Source: Coenobita brevimanus (lineage: Eukaryota > Arthropoda > Malacostraca > Decapoda > Coenobitidae). Taken from it: a DNA stretch of 64,000 bases. The notes below the pieces were generated by a model. The model searched no databases. It was given only the letters and a program-made list of their open reading frames with translations, and had not been told where the DNA came from. This document shows, piece by piece, positions 32,826-43,541 of the stretch; the stretch's first letter is position 1, and every line of letters starts with the position of its first letter. The DNA lies in the NCBI GenBank assembly GCA_032717465.1, contig CM064653.1, forward strand, positions 34,777,603-34,841,602, in the 5' to 3' direction. The translations under genes and the position numbers were made by a program.

Positions 32826-34212
32826 CAGTGCTCGTCAGAAGTATGGGGCGCCCTGCGTCCCTCCTGAGAAACAAACCTTTCAACATTGAAAAAACATATA
32901 AATAATGCATTTTATTTACCTTTAGTGCTTCGTAGGGTAGCCTTTACGTTTCATCACGGACCTGAGACGTCTTGGAAGTGAAAGGGCGAGGCTCCTGAGG
33001 TGCTGGAGGGGTATTTTGTCCCAGGAGTCACGAATGGCGGCTTCCAGCTTAGGCAGAGAGCTCACGTCCTTCCCTTGGAGACTCTTCTTTACGAGGTACC
33101 AGAGGTTTTCAATCGGGTTGAGGTCTGGGCTATTTCCTGGCCAGTCTGTCATGAATGATACCTCGCAGTCACGAAGCCAATTGGTGACCGATTTGGCCTT
33201 GTGAGCAGGTGCACCGTCCTGCTGAAACACTCGTACACCTGTTAGCTCGAAGGAGTCTGGTAAATGATCACACAGAAGCTCCAGGTAAACATCCTGATTC
33301 ACTCTGAGGTTCTTGGGAAGTACAACAAGCTTCCCCAAACCCTTCCCTGAAAAACAACCCCATACCATGAGTGAATCAGGATGTTTAACTGTGCTTTCTA
33401 CATACCGTGGGTCAAGTGGGTCACTACCTTTGCATGCTCCTCTGTTACAGGTAACACTAAACGTTGCCTCATCAGACCACAACACTGACAACCATTGCTC
33501 CTCACCCCAATTTAGATATTTATTAGCAAAGGCAAGCCTACGAATTCTCTGGCTGCTAGAGAGAAGAGGCTTTTCCACAGGCCTGTGACTTGTGTAACCA
33601 AGCTCATGCACCCTACGAGACACTGTTCTCACTGACACCTCACCAAACACTTCTGGGTTGCTCTCCTTAATTTTCCTTGCACTCACACAAGGATTAAACT
33701 CCACTGCACGTTTTAAAACATTAACAGACCTTGGGGAAGTTTTCCTAGGCCTACCAGACCTCGGTTTCTTTGTGGGAACTTCACCACTGTTTTCCTCCCG
33801 AAACCGCGCACACCAACGACGCACTGTCGATCGTCCCACACCAACCAATTCACTAATTTCCTTTGTCTGGTGGCCTGCCTCCTTTAGAGCAATGATCTGG
33901 GATATGATTTCACTCGATAGTTCACGGATAGGTGCCATAACAAAGTTTTGAAGGCCAAAACACTGCGGGACACTCGGTAAAAAATGGCGCAATTTGAGAG
34001 GGACACTCGGCGGAGTTCCTCTCTCTCAGGCAGCCCGTGGGCAACTGAGGCGGGAACCAACCAGCGCGTCAGAAGGCCTCAGGCTACCGTGACGTCATGC
34101 TCGGAGCTCAAACTTGTGGCTCAATTCTTACCCCCAAAAATGGGGTGATTCTTTTTGGGCCATAAGTATTGCGCGCCCGGCGGACATCGCTGAATACTTC
34201 TGACGAGCACTG
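32826..34212 (-). mobile_element. Tc1/mariner transposon, complete
   Basis: 1387 bp between TA dinucleotides (32824-32825 and 34213-34214). Terminal inverted repeats CAGTGCTCGTCAGAAGTAT match perfectly for 19 bp. It contains one full transposase gene on the minus strand, with about 96 bp and 220 bp of flanking non-coding sequence. It sits inside the pogo-like element. Ends, duplication and ORF are all intact, which points to a recent, possibly still mobile, insertion. Confidence 0.93.
32922..33992 (-). CDS. Tc1/mariner transposase, intact, DD35E by count
   Basis: 356 codons from the first ATG. An ATG at 33938 (MAPIRELSSEI) gives 338 residues, closer to family size, and is my preferred start. 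The N-terminus has two helix-turn-helix domains for TIR binding (about residues 22-62, GVGRSTVRRW, then a GRPRKTSPRS linker and a second HTH to about 135). The catalytic core follows: Asp174 in LWSDEATF, Asp259 in FQQDGAPAH and Glu295 in SPDLNPIENLW. There are 35 residues between the second Asp and the Glu. The enzyme excises and reinserts the element at TA. No stop or frameshift is visible. The plus-strand frames here are shadows. Confidence 0.94.
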   Translation of the reverse strand: MRHFLPSVPQCFGLQNFVMAPIRELSSEIISQIIALKEAGHQTKEISELVGVGRSTVRRWCARFREENSGEVPTKKPRSGRPRKTSPRSVNVLKRAVEFNPCVSARKIKESNPEVFGEVSVRTVSRRVHELGYTSHRPVEKPLLSSSQRIRRLAFANKYLNWGEEQWLSVLWSDEATFSVTCNRGACKGSDPLDPRYVESTVKHPDSLMVWGCFSGKGLGKLVVLPKNLRVNQDVYLELLCDHLPDSFELTGVRVFQQDGAPAHKAKSVTNWLRDCEVSFMTDWPGNSPDLNPIENLWYLVKKSLQGKDVSSLPKLEAAIRDSWDKIPLQHLRSLALSLPRRLRSVMKRKGYPTKH

Positions 34213-34437
34213 TAGTACAGTAATTGGCCTGAAGAAGGTGATGATCTTTGACTGTTTCTGCTTATGAAGCCAGTGACAGTATCGAAATTCGCGATTTTGC
34301 ATCGAAAAGTGAGGTAGGCAGACCACTCCAAAATGCATCTAAATTCGAATAATTGAATTCTAAACTGTCGAAATTTGAGATTTTACTGTATATGTCTATA
34401 TCTATCTATCTGTCTATATATATGCACATACTGTACA

Positions 34438-34877
34438 CAGTAGAACCTCTCTATAACGAATTAACTGAGGCCCAAGCCTTTCCAAAGAAAGAGAAATTCT
34501 GATAAAAGTGACATCTGGGCTTCCCACTGCATGACCAAACTTTTTCCAATATATCAGACATTAGTCCAGATCGCACCAATGGTTTTTAAATCGTTTTCAC
34601 TACCATTGCAGTACTATACTGCATTGTATTATATATTCTCTACATTAATCAAATAGTATAATGTCTATAATAATATTGTACTGTACTATACACTGATAAA
34701 CATGTTTTATTTACCTTATTGTGGTGAATATAGGAGAAGTGATCAGGCAGTCCGGACTGCTTCTGGCTTTATCGGACTTTTTCCAATATACAGTAAAAGA
34801 ATTTAGCCTGGTAGTTCCTTGATTCCAGTAAAAACGAGTCCCGGTCTATTGAAGCCCTTTATGTTGAGGCTTTACTG
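34438..34877. mobile_element. short TIR element, CAGTAGAACCTC type
   Basis: The left end CAGTAGAACCTC and the right end, whose reverse complement is CAGTAAAGCCTC, form imperfect inverted termini. TA follows the right end (34878-34879); the left flank reads CA. 440 bp, no ORF. Consistent with a Tigger/pogo MITE. Confidence 0.65.
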
Positions 34878-34888
34878 TATGTTTGTAT

Positions 34889-35370
34889 ATCCATCCATCC
34901 ATCCATCCATCATCCAATCCTACATTGCCCCATGAGGAGCGTAGGAGCCCGGGGCTATGCAGTTGGTCCCGACATTTAAGATGAGAGTGACCAGCCTCAC
35001 TCATCCCTGAGTGGCATTACATGAGCAATCAACCCCAACCACTCCTTGGATATAAACCTTCACCGGCTTAATCCGATTGGAGCGCAATAATTACCCACTA
35101 AACCACCAGGTGCCTAAATTTGGTTATATGGTTACCACCCAGCGTAGTAAATGGTTTCCTGGTGCACAGGAAACCATTTGGCTTGTCACTTAGTGTCGAG
35201 TCACCCACAGGCTGAAGGAAGTGGAAAGAGTGAAGGAAAGAAAGACAGAAGAGGGAGTGTAAAGTTACCTGTACACAGAAGGACAAGGAAAGAATGAAGA
35301 GAAGAAAGACAGAAGAGAATGGAAGGAAAGAAGGATGGAGAGGAATGGGCAGACACCCAAGAGCAGCTTT
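34889..35370 (-). repeat. SINE-C copy 2
   Basis: On the minus strand it ends in a (GGAT)n tail (seen as (ATCC)n at 34890-34915). Body blocks match 53170-53670: AAGATGAGAGTGACCAGCCT, GGATATAAACCTTCAC, AAACCACCAGGTGCC, TGGTTTCCTGGTG and the GAAAGGAAAGAATGAAG purine tract. The minus-strand frame at 35098-35286 is not a gene. Confidence 0.8.
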
Positions 35371-35377
35371 TCATCGA

Positions 35378-35724
35378 GTTGTTTTTTTTTTTTTTTTTTT
35401 AGTGTTCGACTCTGGGCATAGGCTTCACAGCCTGCTATCAAGGCCCAGCAGTCCTCCTACATACCATACACCTCTACATGTCACCACTTTGGCGCTAATA
35501 CCCACCGTCCATATTGAATACATGCTAGGGCTGTCTCATACAGGACTGGTGTATTGGTATTAGCGGGGGTATTTTTACGATATGTCGGCGGGTCTTCTGG
35601 TAGATCAGTAAAGTCTGATTTAATGAAATTCAAATCCTTAACCTGTTCCCTGCCCCAGCCGGGATTCGAACCTGGGTCCGTTAGGACTACAGGCCACCTC
35701 TCTACCGATTGAGCCACCGCCTCC
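35378..35724 (-). repeat. tRNA-derived SINE
   Basis: The minus strand starts GGAGGCGGTGGCTCAATCGG (A-box-like TGGCTCAATCGG) and has GGTTCGAATCC (perfect RNA polymerase III B box) about 40 nt later, then an unrelated body of about 250 bp and a poly-A tail (poly-T on plus at 35381-35400). Internal A and B boxes followed by a body and A-tail define a tRNA-headed SINE. It is not a functional tRNA gene: no acceptor stem pairs with the start. Confidence 0.85.
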
Positions 35725-35747
35725 ACCTACCACAAATATGTGTACAG

Positions 35748-35772
35748 TATATATATATATATATATATATAC
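35748..35772. repeat. short (AT)n microsatellite
   Basis: An AT dinucleotide run flanking the start of the next element. Confidence 0.9.
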
Positions 35773-35784
35773 TGTATGTATGTA

Positions 35785-36839
35785 CACTCAATCCTCATAA
35801 ATCGTGGTAATTTGGGTCTGGACCACTGCCGTGATTTGTGAATAATAACTTATGAGAAGAATTAATTTGGGTCTGAACTTCGGCCAACCTGCCCCCAAAG
35901 CACCCTACCTATGCCGATCTAGACACGAATAAACACAAACATACAAATTTAAGAATATTCAGTGCATGTATTAAATAGAAATAAGCAATGTTAAGGGATC
36001 TCACCTTAATCCTGCTACGAAATTGCATAAGTGAATGGAGTGGGGTGGTGTTGGGAAGAACTTAGAACCTCTCAGCTCTCGTTCTTTCCAAACTCTTTCG
36101 CCAGCTTTGAAAATTGAAAACTTCTCTCCCATCTCAACACGACGAATGAGCTCCAAACGTTGACTGTACGACAACGGTAGCGGCTTCTTGATGCCATACT
36201 GCTTAGAGTGCTTCATCGGGGGGTTGAGAGGGGCCATGGCAGGTAGGAGGCGGGGAGAAGTTGCACAAAAAAGGCAGTTTGCTCTCATACTCCACGGCGA
36301 CAGTCTGTAGTGTGCGGACTGGTGGGACAAGAACAACAACAACATGGCTGCATTAGTATGCACACTTGCCACCAGGGACGCGTGGTGATTGGTTGTTGGG
36401 TCACGTGCTATTACATAATTATGGGAGAAATTAAATGCTCTTGTTATTGTAAGATCGTTTTGTTTCATCTTAAATAGGGACTCTACTGTAATCCAGGTAA
36501 ATATTAGTTGGCAGGTTGGAGTAGAGTAGATGGCACTACGTAAATTATGAAGGCTATAACACCAGTTCATAAATCTAACCTTACATGCTAATTTTTTTCA
36601 CTTTGGGGTCAGGCTAGGCGGGAGGAAGACTGGGTGAGCATAAACATACCCAGCTGGCAGGAAACTGCAAACAGACGATTGAGATGCACGCGGTGCCCAC
36701 CACATTTGAATTTCTTTCTAATTTTTTCCCATTTTGGGGGAATTTTTAAATTTTTTTTGCATAAATATTCCTCAGGAGATTTGTGCCGTTAGTTTGGGGT
36801 TGCCGTTAGAATGAATGCCGTTAAATCGAGGTTTTACTG
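35785..36839. mobile_element. Tigger-like element with HTH remnant
   Basis: The left end CACTCAATCCTCATAAATCG is an imperfect inverse of the right end, whose reverse complement reads CAGTAAAACCTCGATTTAACG. TA flanks both. The CAGTAAAACCTCG terminus is Tigger-like. It carries an N-terminal transposase remnant on the minus strand (36001-36237). Confidence 0.62.
36001..36237 (-). pseudogene. CENP-B/Tigger-type N-terminal HTH remnant
   Basis: From an ATG at 36237 the frame reads MKHSKQYGIKKPLPLSYSQR then LELIRRVEMGEKFSIFKAGE. The LSYSQRLELIRRVEMGEKF block matches the first helix-turn-helix of jerky/Tigger transposases (LSLSEKLELIKKLESGE form). The rest of the transposase is deleted, as expected for an internally deleted derivative. 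Confidence 0.55.
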
Positions 36840-36851
36840 TATATATATACA

Positions 36852-37489
36852 CAGTGGAATTTCAAAATTCGATGGGTGTATGTGCCTTAAAAATCACCGC
36901 AAAATTCAAATCATCGAAATTTAAGCTGAACTTTTTATGGGAAAAATTAGTTTGGGTCCGGGGCCTCCAGACCTTACCTAAAATCATGATTTTTTGCCCA
37001 CACCCCCCGTAAACTTTATGAACTATAATTGTGGTTAAGTAAGTGTAGTTCTACATTGTATTGCCATACTGTCAGCAAGTGTATATCACCTTGTCAACAA
37101 GTGTATACATGGTGTATTTCCACCTTTTCCTGTATTGCCATTTCTCCCTTGGCTGTGTCCATGTTTTGACGGGGATTTGACTTGACGGTGAATTGTCTCA
37201 GAACCATATCTTCGTATGCTTCACATATGAATAAATGATGTTGATTTTCGTTCTCTTCTTGACACATTTCACAGGTTAGGCTCATACTTTTTCTTATAAT
37301 TTTCATTCACTTCCCGCTTGTTGGTTCACACCAAAAATATTATCTTTGTTTGTTTTGGTTGGGAGTCTGGTCCTGAGAGCATCAAAAAATGCGAATTTAT
37401 ATCGAAAAGTGAGGTGGGTGGATCAGTCCAAAAATGCATCGAAATTCGAATCGTCGAATTCTAAACTGTTGAAATTTGAAATTCCACTG
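36852..37489. mobile_element. pogo-like TIR element, family P copy 2
   Basis: Termini CAGTGGAATTTCAAAATTCG and (right, reversed) CAGTGGAATTTCAAATTTC. It shares the internal blocks listed for copy 1. 638 bp. The left flank reads CA rather than TA; the right is followed by TA. It contains a small minus-strand fragment at 37094-37306 absent from copy 1. Confidence 0.78.
37094..37306 (-). pseudogene. zinc-binding C-terminal fragment, retrotransposon-like
   Basis: The 70-codon frame contains CEMCQEENENQHHLFICEAY, a C-x2-C-x8-H-x4-C arrangement typical of the zinc-binding tail that follows RT in several LINE families. No adjacent RT is visible. I treat it as an inserted retrotransposon scrap; a chance frame is possible. 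Confidence 0.45.
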
Positions 37490-38096
37490 TATATATATAA
37501 AGACACTGACTTGAAAGGGTTTATGAGTGACAGAGTTGGAATAGAAGTCTATAGTAAAAGTAACAGAGTTCAGGAATGTGAGTAATATTAGCGCTTAGTT
37601 GATGGCTTATGGAGGTTGCCATGATCACCGTCCATCAGCATAAAATCATTTTGGACATGTTTATTCTTCCAGCCTGCAGCTGATTTAATTCAGCTTAGGA
37701 GAGACTAGAGTTAATGAAGGGAATATCTAACTTTTTCTGTTTGAAAAGTCTTTTCCAACCTTGCTCAAATAGTCTGGAATAAGCAAACATGAAATAAAGC
37801 ATGCATCAGTGGACTGAAGCTTTGGTTAAAAAAAAAGAATGCCATGCCATAGTTTTAAATTTTTGAAGCCAGCCATTAGAAAATTCACATTCTTGGAGAA
37901 TTTTCAGGCCAGTGTAGAATTGTTTTTTTTTCACTGATCATTGGTTCAGGTACACTCACACACACCTTTCTATCTGTGCATCTTAAACAGTTCAGTAACT
38001 GGTTTATCCAGACCTACTGATTTGGCTTCCCTGTGATTTTTTTTCTTTTTGAGAATGACCATGTCACTCCCACTATCAACAGAAAATTTCTCTCAT
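37490..38096. other. unassigned AT-rich stretch
   Basis: No gene, TIR or tail recognised between the pogo-like element and the LINE-C target duplication. Confidence 0.45.
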
Positions 38097-38109
38097 TGTT
38101 TCCTTAAGT
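38097..38109. repeat. target-site duplication of LINE-C, 3' side
   Basis: TGTTTCCTTAAGT is repeated exactly at 49208-49220, 11.1 kb away, on either side of the interrupted LINE. Confidence 0.85.
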
Positions 38110-38978
38110 AGTAGTAGCAGCTGTTCCCTTGGCAGTCTGGACGAACAGCCCGAAGTCCCTTAGGAAGGCCATGGCCGAGACCGGGCTTTCCCATAGAGCC
38201 CTCAAAGAGTGTATGTTGTGTTGTTGGTGTAGGTGATTGTGTGCAATGCAGCCTTCCATAATGTGCTTAATAGTATGGGGTGCTGTGTTGCATCCTGGAC
38301 AGGCATCAATAACGGAGTCATCCAGCCTCTTCTGGTAGCTTTAGAGGGCTGGATGGTGCCCACATCTCAGCCTGGCCAGGTGGACCCTGTCCACACGAGG
38401 GAGATAGGATTCAAAAGGGTGGATGTCAGGAGGTCGTGCATGCAGCTGTGTGTTGTCTTTAAGTGACTGAATGGAGCGGCGAGTGATCTGAGTGTGGATA
38501 TTCTTTTGGAAACTGGTCTGAGGTGGGCAAGGGGGGAGAGATGACAGTATTTGTGTATGGTATCATGTGCTGGGTGTTGTTTTGATGTTCCTTGGTGTGG
38601 GTGGATATGTTGCCATGTAGTATAGCGGATGTTGTGGGTTTGTGGAGGCTGCAGCAAGAAACTGGGTGCCTTTCATGTCTTGGTGATCCTTGACTTTGAG
38701 GACTTTGGTTTCTTGATGTAAGTGGTCTGTGGGTGTAGTAGCTGTGCAGCCTGTGATTATTTTTAGGACCCTGTTCTGAATGGTCTGTAGAGTAGTTGTA
38801 GTGTGTTTTGGTGAAGTTAGGAGCCCAGGCAGGGCTTGCATAATTCATCACTGAACATATGTATTGTTTGTATACTGTGGTGGTGGTTTCTTTGTTGTGT
38901 CCGAATGTTATATGGGCAAGTGACCTCAAGGCATTGTGTCTTGGTGTTATTTTATTTTCAATGTTTGTGATGAGTTGT
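38110..38978 (-). pseudogene. LINE-C post-RT C-terminal region
   Basis: The minus strand gives LAHITFGHNKETTTTVYKQY, SVMNYASPAWAPN, LQTIQNRVLKIITGC, then a zinc motif CPGCNTAPHTIKHIMEGC (about 38235-38300) before the stop. YASPAWAP and QNRVLKIITG are standard post-YADD blocks. Frames shift at least twice (38459-38929, 38563-38841, 38367-38657). Confidence 0.75.
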
Positions 38979-39238
38979 TTAACCCTTTAACCACGGGTGT
39001 CATTCCAGAATGACATCGACAAAACTGGACCAAACCGCGGGTGTCATTCTGGAATGTTCGTGAATATTTTGAACACCGCGCGTTTTTCCTGTGCGCAATT
39101 TGTCTCATGCAAGAGTAGCTGTCGAGTTATTTCACGCCAGCCATCCCACACCTCCCTCCTCCCACCCCAAGGGGCCCCCCCCCCCCACCCCTGCCCTGAC
39201 ATGCATTACTCAGTATCTGTCCAGCTCTGTGCGTAATA

Positions 39239-41326
39239 ATGGTGCTCCGTCCCGACTCATCGTCGCTCGCTTCCTCTTCGGAAATTATTAGTGCTAGTGT
39301 GCCTTTGACCTCTACACCGAGGAAGGAACTGCCGATGGCGAGGCAGAAGGGGTTGAGCACTCCAGAAATTAGGACAGAGCTGGATAAAACTGTAAGTACA
39401 ACTCTGGATTGTGGCAGTGAGAGTGATACACTTACAGCAAGTAGTAGTGACGATTTTGCAGTGATTGGTGGTGAACCCTTTAGCATTGACAGTGACAGTG
39501 ATGAAAGTGAACATGTAGTTTCCTCCCCACAGCCCCCAACTTATTCTGGGAAAGGGAAGGCGCCTATGGGGAAAATTGGTGTTGCACGTGGGAAGGGAGT
39601 GAAGCGTAAACTTACGTCTCGTACACCAGGCCCTAGCAAGCATTTCCCACCACTTTCCCGTTCCCCTAGCCCTATTGCCCTCACATCTTCTTCATCTTCT
39701 GCCGTGCCCTCTCCTCAGTCTACATCATCTGAGGAATATGAATTCCCAGAGCCTGCACAGCGAGGGAAGGCAGGCCGTGCAGGCAGGGTAAGCAGGGCAG
39801 GCCGGCCTAGAACAAAGGGGATGCGTGGCAGTTGGAGGGCAAAGCTGGGTGATAAGCGAGGTGATAAGCGGGGAAGAAAGGGTCAGATTTCACCACACAC
39901 CAGGTCAGTAACCCCCCCGCCTGCCCCCCGCCCAGCTCCCTCACCCTCGCCACCCCCCCACTCACCACCCCCGCACTCACCCCCCTCCCGCTTGCCTCCT
40001 GCCTCACCCATTGGCTCCACCTCAGCTCCTTCTCACGGGGAAACGAGTGCAATGCGACCTGCCACTTCCACTGAACCACGCACCGGGAAAGTGGATGCAT
40101 TTGTTTGGTATGACGGTGCTGATTTTCAGCCACACAATCCGCCGTTTGACATGACAAATGCGGGAATACAGCCTGCCTTTCCATGCAACGAAGGATATGA
40201 TTTTGTTGACTACTTCCTGGCCTTCATGGATGATGAAATCGTGCAGTGTGTCAGCGATGAGACCAATCGGTATGCAGCTCAGTGTGCAGCAGAAGGGCTG
40301 GGACCTATAGGCTCACCAAAGCAAGTGTCGTGGTTGCCTGTCGGGATCAGAGAGCTGTATGTGTTCTTTGCACTTATATTCTTGATGCCCCATATCAAGA
40401 GACATGAGTTGGAGGAGTACTGGCTGGTGGATGTCATTACTTCTATCCCAACATTCGGGAAGTACATGTCACGAGACCGGTTCCGACAGCTGCTAGGATA
40501 CCTGCACTTCGCTGACAATGGAAACCCGTCCCAAACTGACCCTTTGTGGAAAGTGAGGGATTTTCTCAACAGGATTAGAGATCGATTTATGCGATTTTTC
40601 CGTCCTATGCAAAAAGTCGTCATAGATGAATCCCTGGTATTGTTCAGAGGACGTCTCAAATTCATGCAGTACATCCCCAGCAAACGCCACCGCTTTGGGA
40701 TAAAGTTCTTTGTGCTGTGTGACTGTGAGACAGGGTATATCCTTGATTTCATGATCTACTCTGCAAGCACAATGGACGTGGACAGGAAAGACCCCCTTGG
40801 CTTCTCTGGCTCCGTTGTAAAATTGCTGATGGAGAGGTATTTTGGTGGGAATCATGTGCTGTACACAGACAATTATTACACAGCACCAAAACTCTCCAAA
40901 TACCTGGCTGAACATGGCATTGGCACTGTTGGCACTTTATGGAGCCATAGGAAAGAGTGGCCAAGTTTCCCAGAAGCATCATCCTCATCCAAGGGAGATG
41001 TGCACCTGAAGAAGTCAGACAAGCTTCTGGCGATCAGGTGGCATGACAAGAAGGTCGTGAATATGATCAGCACCATCCACAAGGGGGAATTGCAGAGAAC
41101 TGGGAAGGTCAGCTACAGGACGGGAGAGCCAATCATGAAGCCCGATGCTGTCATTGACTACAGTGTCAACATGAGACTTGTTGATAAGTCTGATATGATG
41201 ATTGGCGAAATAGACACTCTCAGGAGAAACACCCGATGGTACAGGAAGGCTTGCCTGCACATGCTCGATATGTGCATGCTCAACGCCTTCCTCCTCTACA
41301 AGACACAAGTCGGGGGCATAAGGTAA
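39239..41326 (+). CDS. piggyBac transposase, premature stop
   Basis: 695 codons from ATG 39239. Residues 1-280 are a Ser/Asp-rich acidic then Pro/Ser/Arg-rich low-complexity leader (SDSDESEHV, ARPAPSPSPPP). The DDE_Tnp_1_7 core follows: a DYFLAFMDDEIV start, the block RDRFRQLLGYLHF, VVIDESLVLFRGR (Asp about 463), YIPSKRHRFGIKFFVLCD, VLYTDNYYTAPKL (Asp about 544) and VDKSDMMIGEIDTLRRNTRW (Asp about 652), matching the DDD triad. TAA at 41324 stops it just after FLLYKTQVGGIR; the same frame stays open beyond. Transposase acts in the nucleus to excise at TTAA without a footprint. Confidence 0.92.
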   Translation: MVLRPDSSSLASSSEIISASVPLTSTPRKELPMARQKGLSTPEIRTELDKTVSTTLDCGSESDTLTASSSDDFAVIGGEPFSIDSDSDESEHVVSSPQPPTYSGKGKAPMGKIGVARGKGVKRKLTSRTPGPSKHFPPLSRSPSPIALTSSSSSAVPSPQSTSSEEYEFPEPAQRGKAGRAGRVSRAGRPRTKGMRGSWRAKLGDKRGDKRGRKGQISPHTRSVTPPPAPRPAPSPSPPPHSPPPHSPPSRLPPASPIGSTSAPSHGETSAMRPATSTEPRTGKVDAFVWYDGADFQPHNPPFDMTNAGIQPAFPCNEGYDFVDYFLAFMDDEIVQCVSDETNRYAAQCAAEGLGPIGSPKQVSWLPVGIRELYVFFALIFLMPHIKRHELEEYWLVDVITSIPTFGKYMSRDRFRQLLGYLHFADNGNPSQTDPLWKVRDFLNRIRDRFMRFFRPMQKVVIDESLVLFRGRLKFMQYIPSKRHRFGIKFFVLCDCETGYILDFMIYSASTMDVDRKDPLGFSGSVVKLLMERYFGGNHVLYTDNYYTAPKLSKYLAEHGIGTVGTLWSHRKEWPSFPEASSSSKGDVHLKKSDKLLAIRWHDKKVVNMISTIHKGELQRTGKVSYRTGEPIMKPDAVIDYSVNMRLVDKSDMMIGEIDTLRRNTRWYRKACLHMLDMCMLNAFLLYKTQVGGIR

Positions 41327-41625
41327 CCATCCCTGAGACAGTTCTCCAAGACTGTCGTGCAGCAGCTGCTTGCACGATTTGGTCAGGTGACAGCATTGAT
41401 CCCAAGGCGACACTCTGACGCACAACCTGACCGTCTTGAGTGCCTCAATTACTTGAGCCGACACCAGCTTGTGAAATTGCCTCTTACCGTAGGCGGCAGG
41501 TTGTCACAGGACCGCTGCAGAGTATGTCATAACACCACACGGAGGCCTCGGACGAGAAAAATGAGCACACAACAGTGCCAGGAATGCCAAGTCGCTCTCT
41601 GTGTGACTCTATGCTTTGCCGAGTA
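41327..41625 (+). pseudogene. piggyBac transposase C-terminal Cys-rich domain, separated
   Basis: In the same frame as 39239-41326 after the TAA, the sequence continues open: LRQFSKTVVQQLLARFG, LPLTVGGRLSQDRCRVCHN, TRKMSTQQCQECQ, VALCVTLCFAEY. CRVC, QQCQECQ and LCVTLCF are the C-terminal cross-brace zinc finger typical of piggyBac transposases, needed for TIR binding. The TIR element at 41626 enters a TAC codon right after FAEY, removing the last residues. If the TAA is real the finger is not made. Confidence 0.8.
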
Positions 41626-43541
41626 CAGTAATCCCGCATATTTCGCGGTAATTACGTTCTTGTAACCCCCGCGAAAAGTCAATTCCGCGAATACTCTATT
41701 AACAATTGAAAACTTGCACTTGTGTCCACCATGCTGCCCATCACACAGTCCATGTCCATACTGATTGCGAGACAATTCGCCGTCAGACAATTCCCCGTCA
41801 AAACATGGACGATTCCCCTTCAGAACAATTCGCACCCTGGACGATTCCCCGCCATTCTATAAATGTACTAATCAATACTTTCATCAATATACTTATTATT
41901 AATTAATCAATACTTTAATAACTATATTTCAGGGGGATCCAGCAAAGTCTATGTTCAGTAGCGTAGGTTCTGGATATTATTAGTTGCACCTTTAGTCAAT
42001 AATTAACTTGTTTCTTCCTCGCTGTAGTCGCCTTTGAATTATATTCTAGCGTCACCCACAGCTATCTTCATTAATGAAGGCGAATTGTTTTGTGTTTGTT
42101 GTGACTGCGAATTGTCCCGAAACCTCCATACTCATCCCAAAATACCTTCTTACAAGATTGAAAGCACATACTCCATTATGAAGGAAAAACGTAAACACCG
42201 TACTGTAATACACAATTATCTACACATTTATTAACAAAACAGTACAAAATAAATAGATGCATTAACTGGTGATAGCAAACACTCGCACGGTCGTTTCTTA
42301 GCTTGTCCAGTAACACAATTTTCTCTGCTAAGGTCATAACTTGATCGTTTTGTCACTCTGGAGTTCTTACTAATTGTATTATTAGCCTTTGGTGAGGCTG
42401 GCTTACGTCCTGGGGCCATGTGGAAAGCAAGTGGGAGGCAAGAGGCTCATATCATAGTGCGGTTACAAGCACACCTAACACGTACGGCAGTCAGGCGTGG
42501 ACTGAGGATTATGCGGGGCAGAGAGCAGTGTTGCCATATCCAAACAACGAAATTATGCTAGGGCAATGAAAAAATTATGCTAGATGGAGCATATTTGTTC
42601 CAAGTAAAAAATGAATTATGCTAACTTGAAGCTAAATGATAAAATTCTATACATATTCGTGCAACATATTAATTATGTATTGTTTACTTTGAAAATATTT
42701 AAATGAACCTACATACAGTAAGAGGATAAATATCGGTATCTACCCATACTGCTTTTTCCCACGAAACTTACGTTTTCTGATGGATTTTGATGTGATTCGT
42801 TCGATTTTGAGCATCATTTCCGTCGGAAATAACCAGATTTTGAGATATGACCCCCCCCCCAATCCCCCTGAAATAATGAGGGATCTTTGGGGAATCGGGG
42901 GTTATAGGGAGGGGGGGAAACACAGAAAATGGTCATTTCCGACTGAAATGAAGCTGAAAATCAAATGAATCATACCAAAATCCATCGGAAAAACCTAGGT
43001 TTCATGGGTAAAGTACAAAGCTCAAACTTATCCTAACCTAACAGAACCAAACCGAACCTAACCTAAAACCTAACCTAACCTAATCCAACCTAACCTAACC
43101 TAACTTAATCCAACCCAACCAAGCCCAAACTGAAAGTAACCAACTATTCAAACATCTTACCTTATTCGTCTCTCTCTCTCTCTCTCTGATTTGTAGCTTT
43201 TATAAAATTATTCTAAAAATATTCCATTCCATTCTAAATTATGCTAGAATGATTCTAAAACTTCTAATATGCTAAAAAATATTCCAGACTCGAAAATTTG
43301 ATCAAAATTATGCTAAAAGAATAAAATTATGCTAGATATGGTAACACTGGCAGAGGGGCCACGGGAAAGGGACAGAGGGTGGCGTGAGTTTACCGCGCTA
43401 CAATTGGAAGCTGCGGGAATTTCATTTTTTTTTTTTTTCCTGTATATTCAAGGATATTTTTGTTGAACTTATTAATGCTAAGAAAATCCGCGAGAGGGCA
43501 AAACCGTAGACAAAAAATCCGCAAAAAATGCGGGATTACTG
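41626..43541. mobile_element. Tigger-like TIR element inside piggyBac
   Basis: The left end CAGTAATCCCGCATATTTCG follows TA (41624-41625). The right end, reversed, is CAGTAATCCCGCATTTTTTG, and TA follows at 43542-43543. 1916 bp. It includes a (TC)n run near 43170, C- and G-runs at 42850-42910, TTAGG-like tracts at 43026-43130, and a short basic minus-strand frame (42231-42419, MAPGRKPASPKAN start) that might be an N-terminal transposase scrap. No catalytic domain. Confidence 0.85.
43026..43132. repeat. CCTAA-rich, arthropod-telomere-like tract
   Basis: CCTAACCTAACCTAA-type pentamers with CCAAC and CCGAAC variants over about 100 bp. On the other strand this is TTAGG, the common arthropod telomere repeat. 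Shorter GGTTAGGTTAGG tracts occur at 11480-11500, 19655-19695, 21520-21550 and 30465-30480, all inside transposons, so this is transposon sequence and not a telomere. Confidence 0.7.

Noticed and set aside
35640..35724. Functional tRNA gene on the minus strand
   Set aside because: A and B boxes are present but the acceptor stem does not pair and a SINE body with poly-A tail follows.
39239..41326. Domesticated host PGBD gene
   Set aside because: Own TIRs and TTAA duplication remain, and the C-terminal domain is broken, so an ordinary transposon copy is simpler.
43026..43132. Chromosome end or telomere
   Set aside because: Short, imperfect pentamers inside a TIR element in the window interior.
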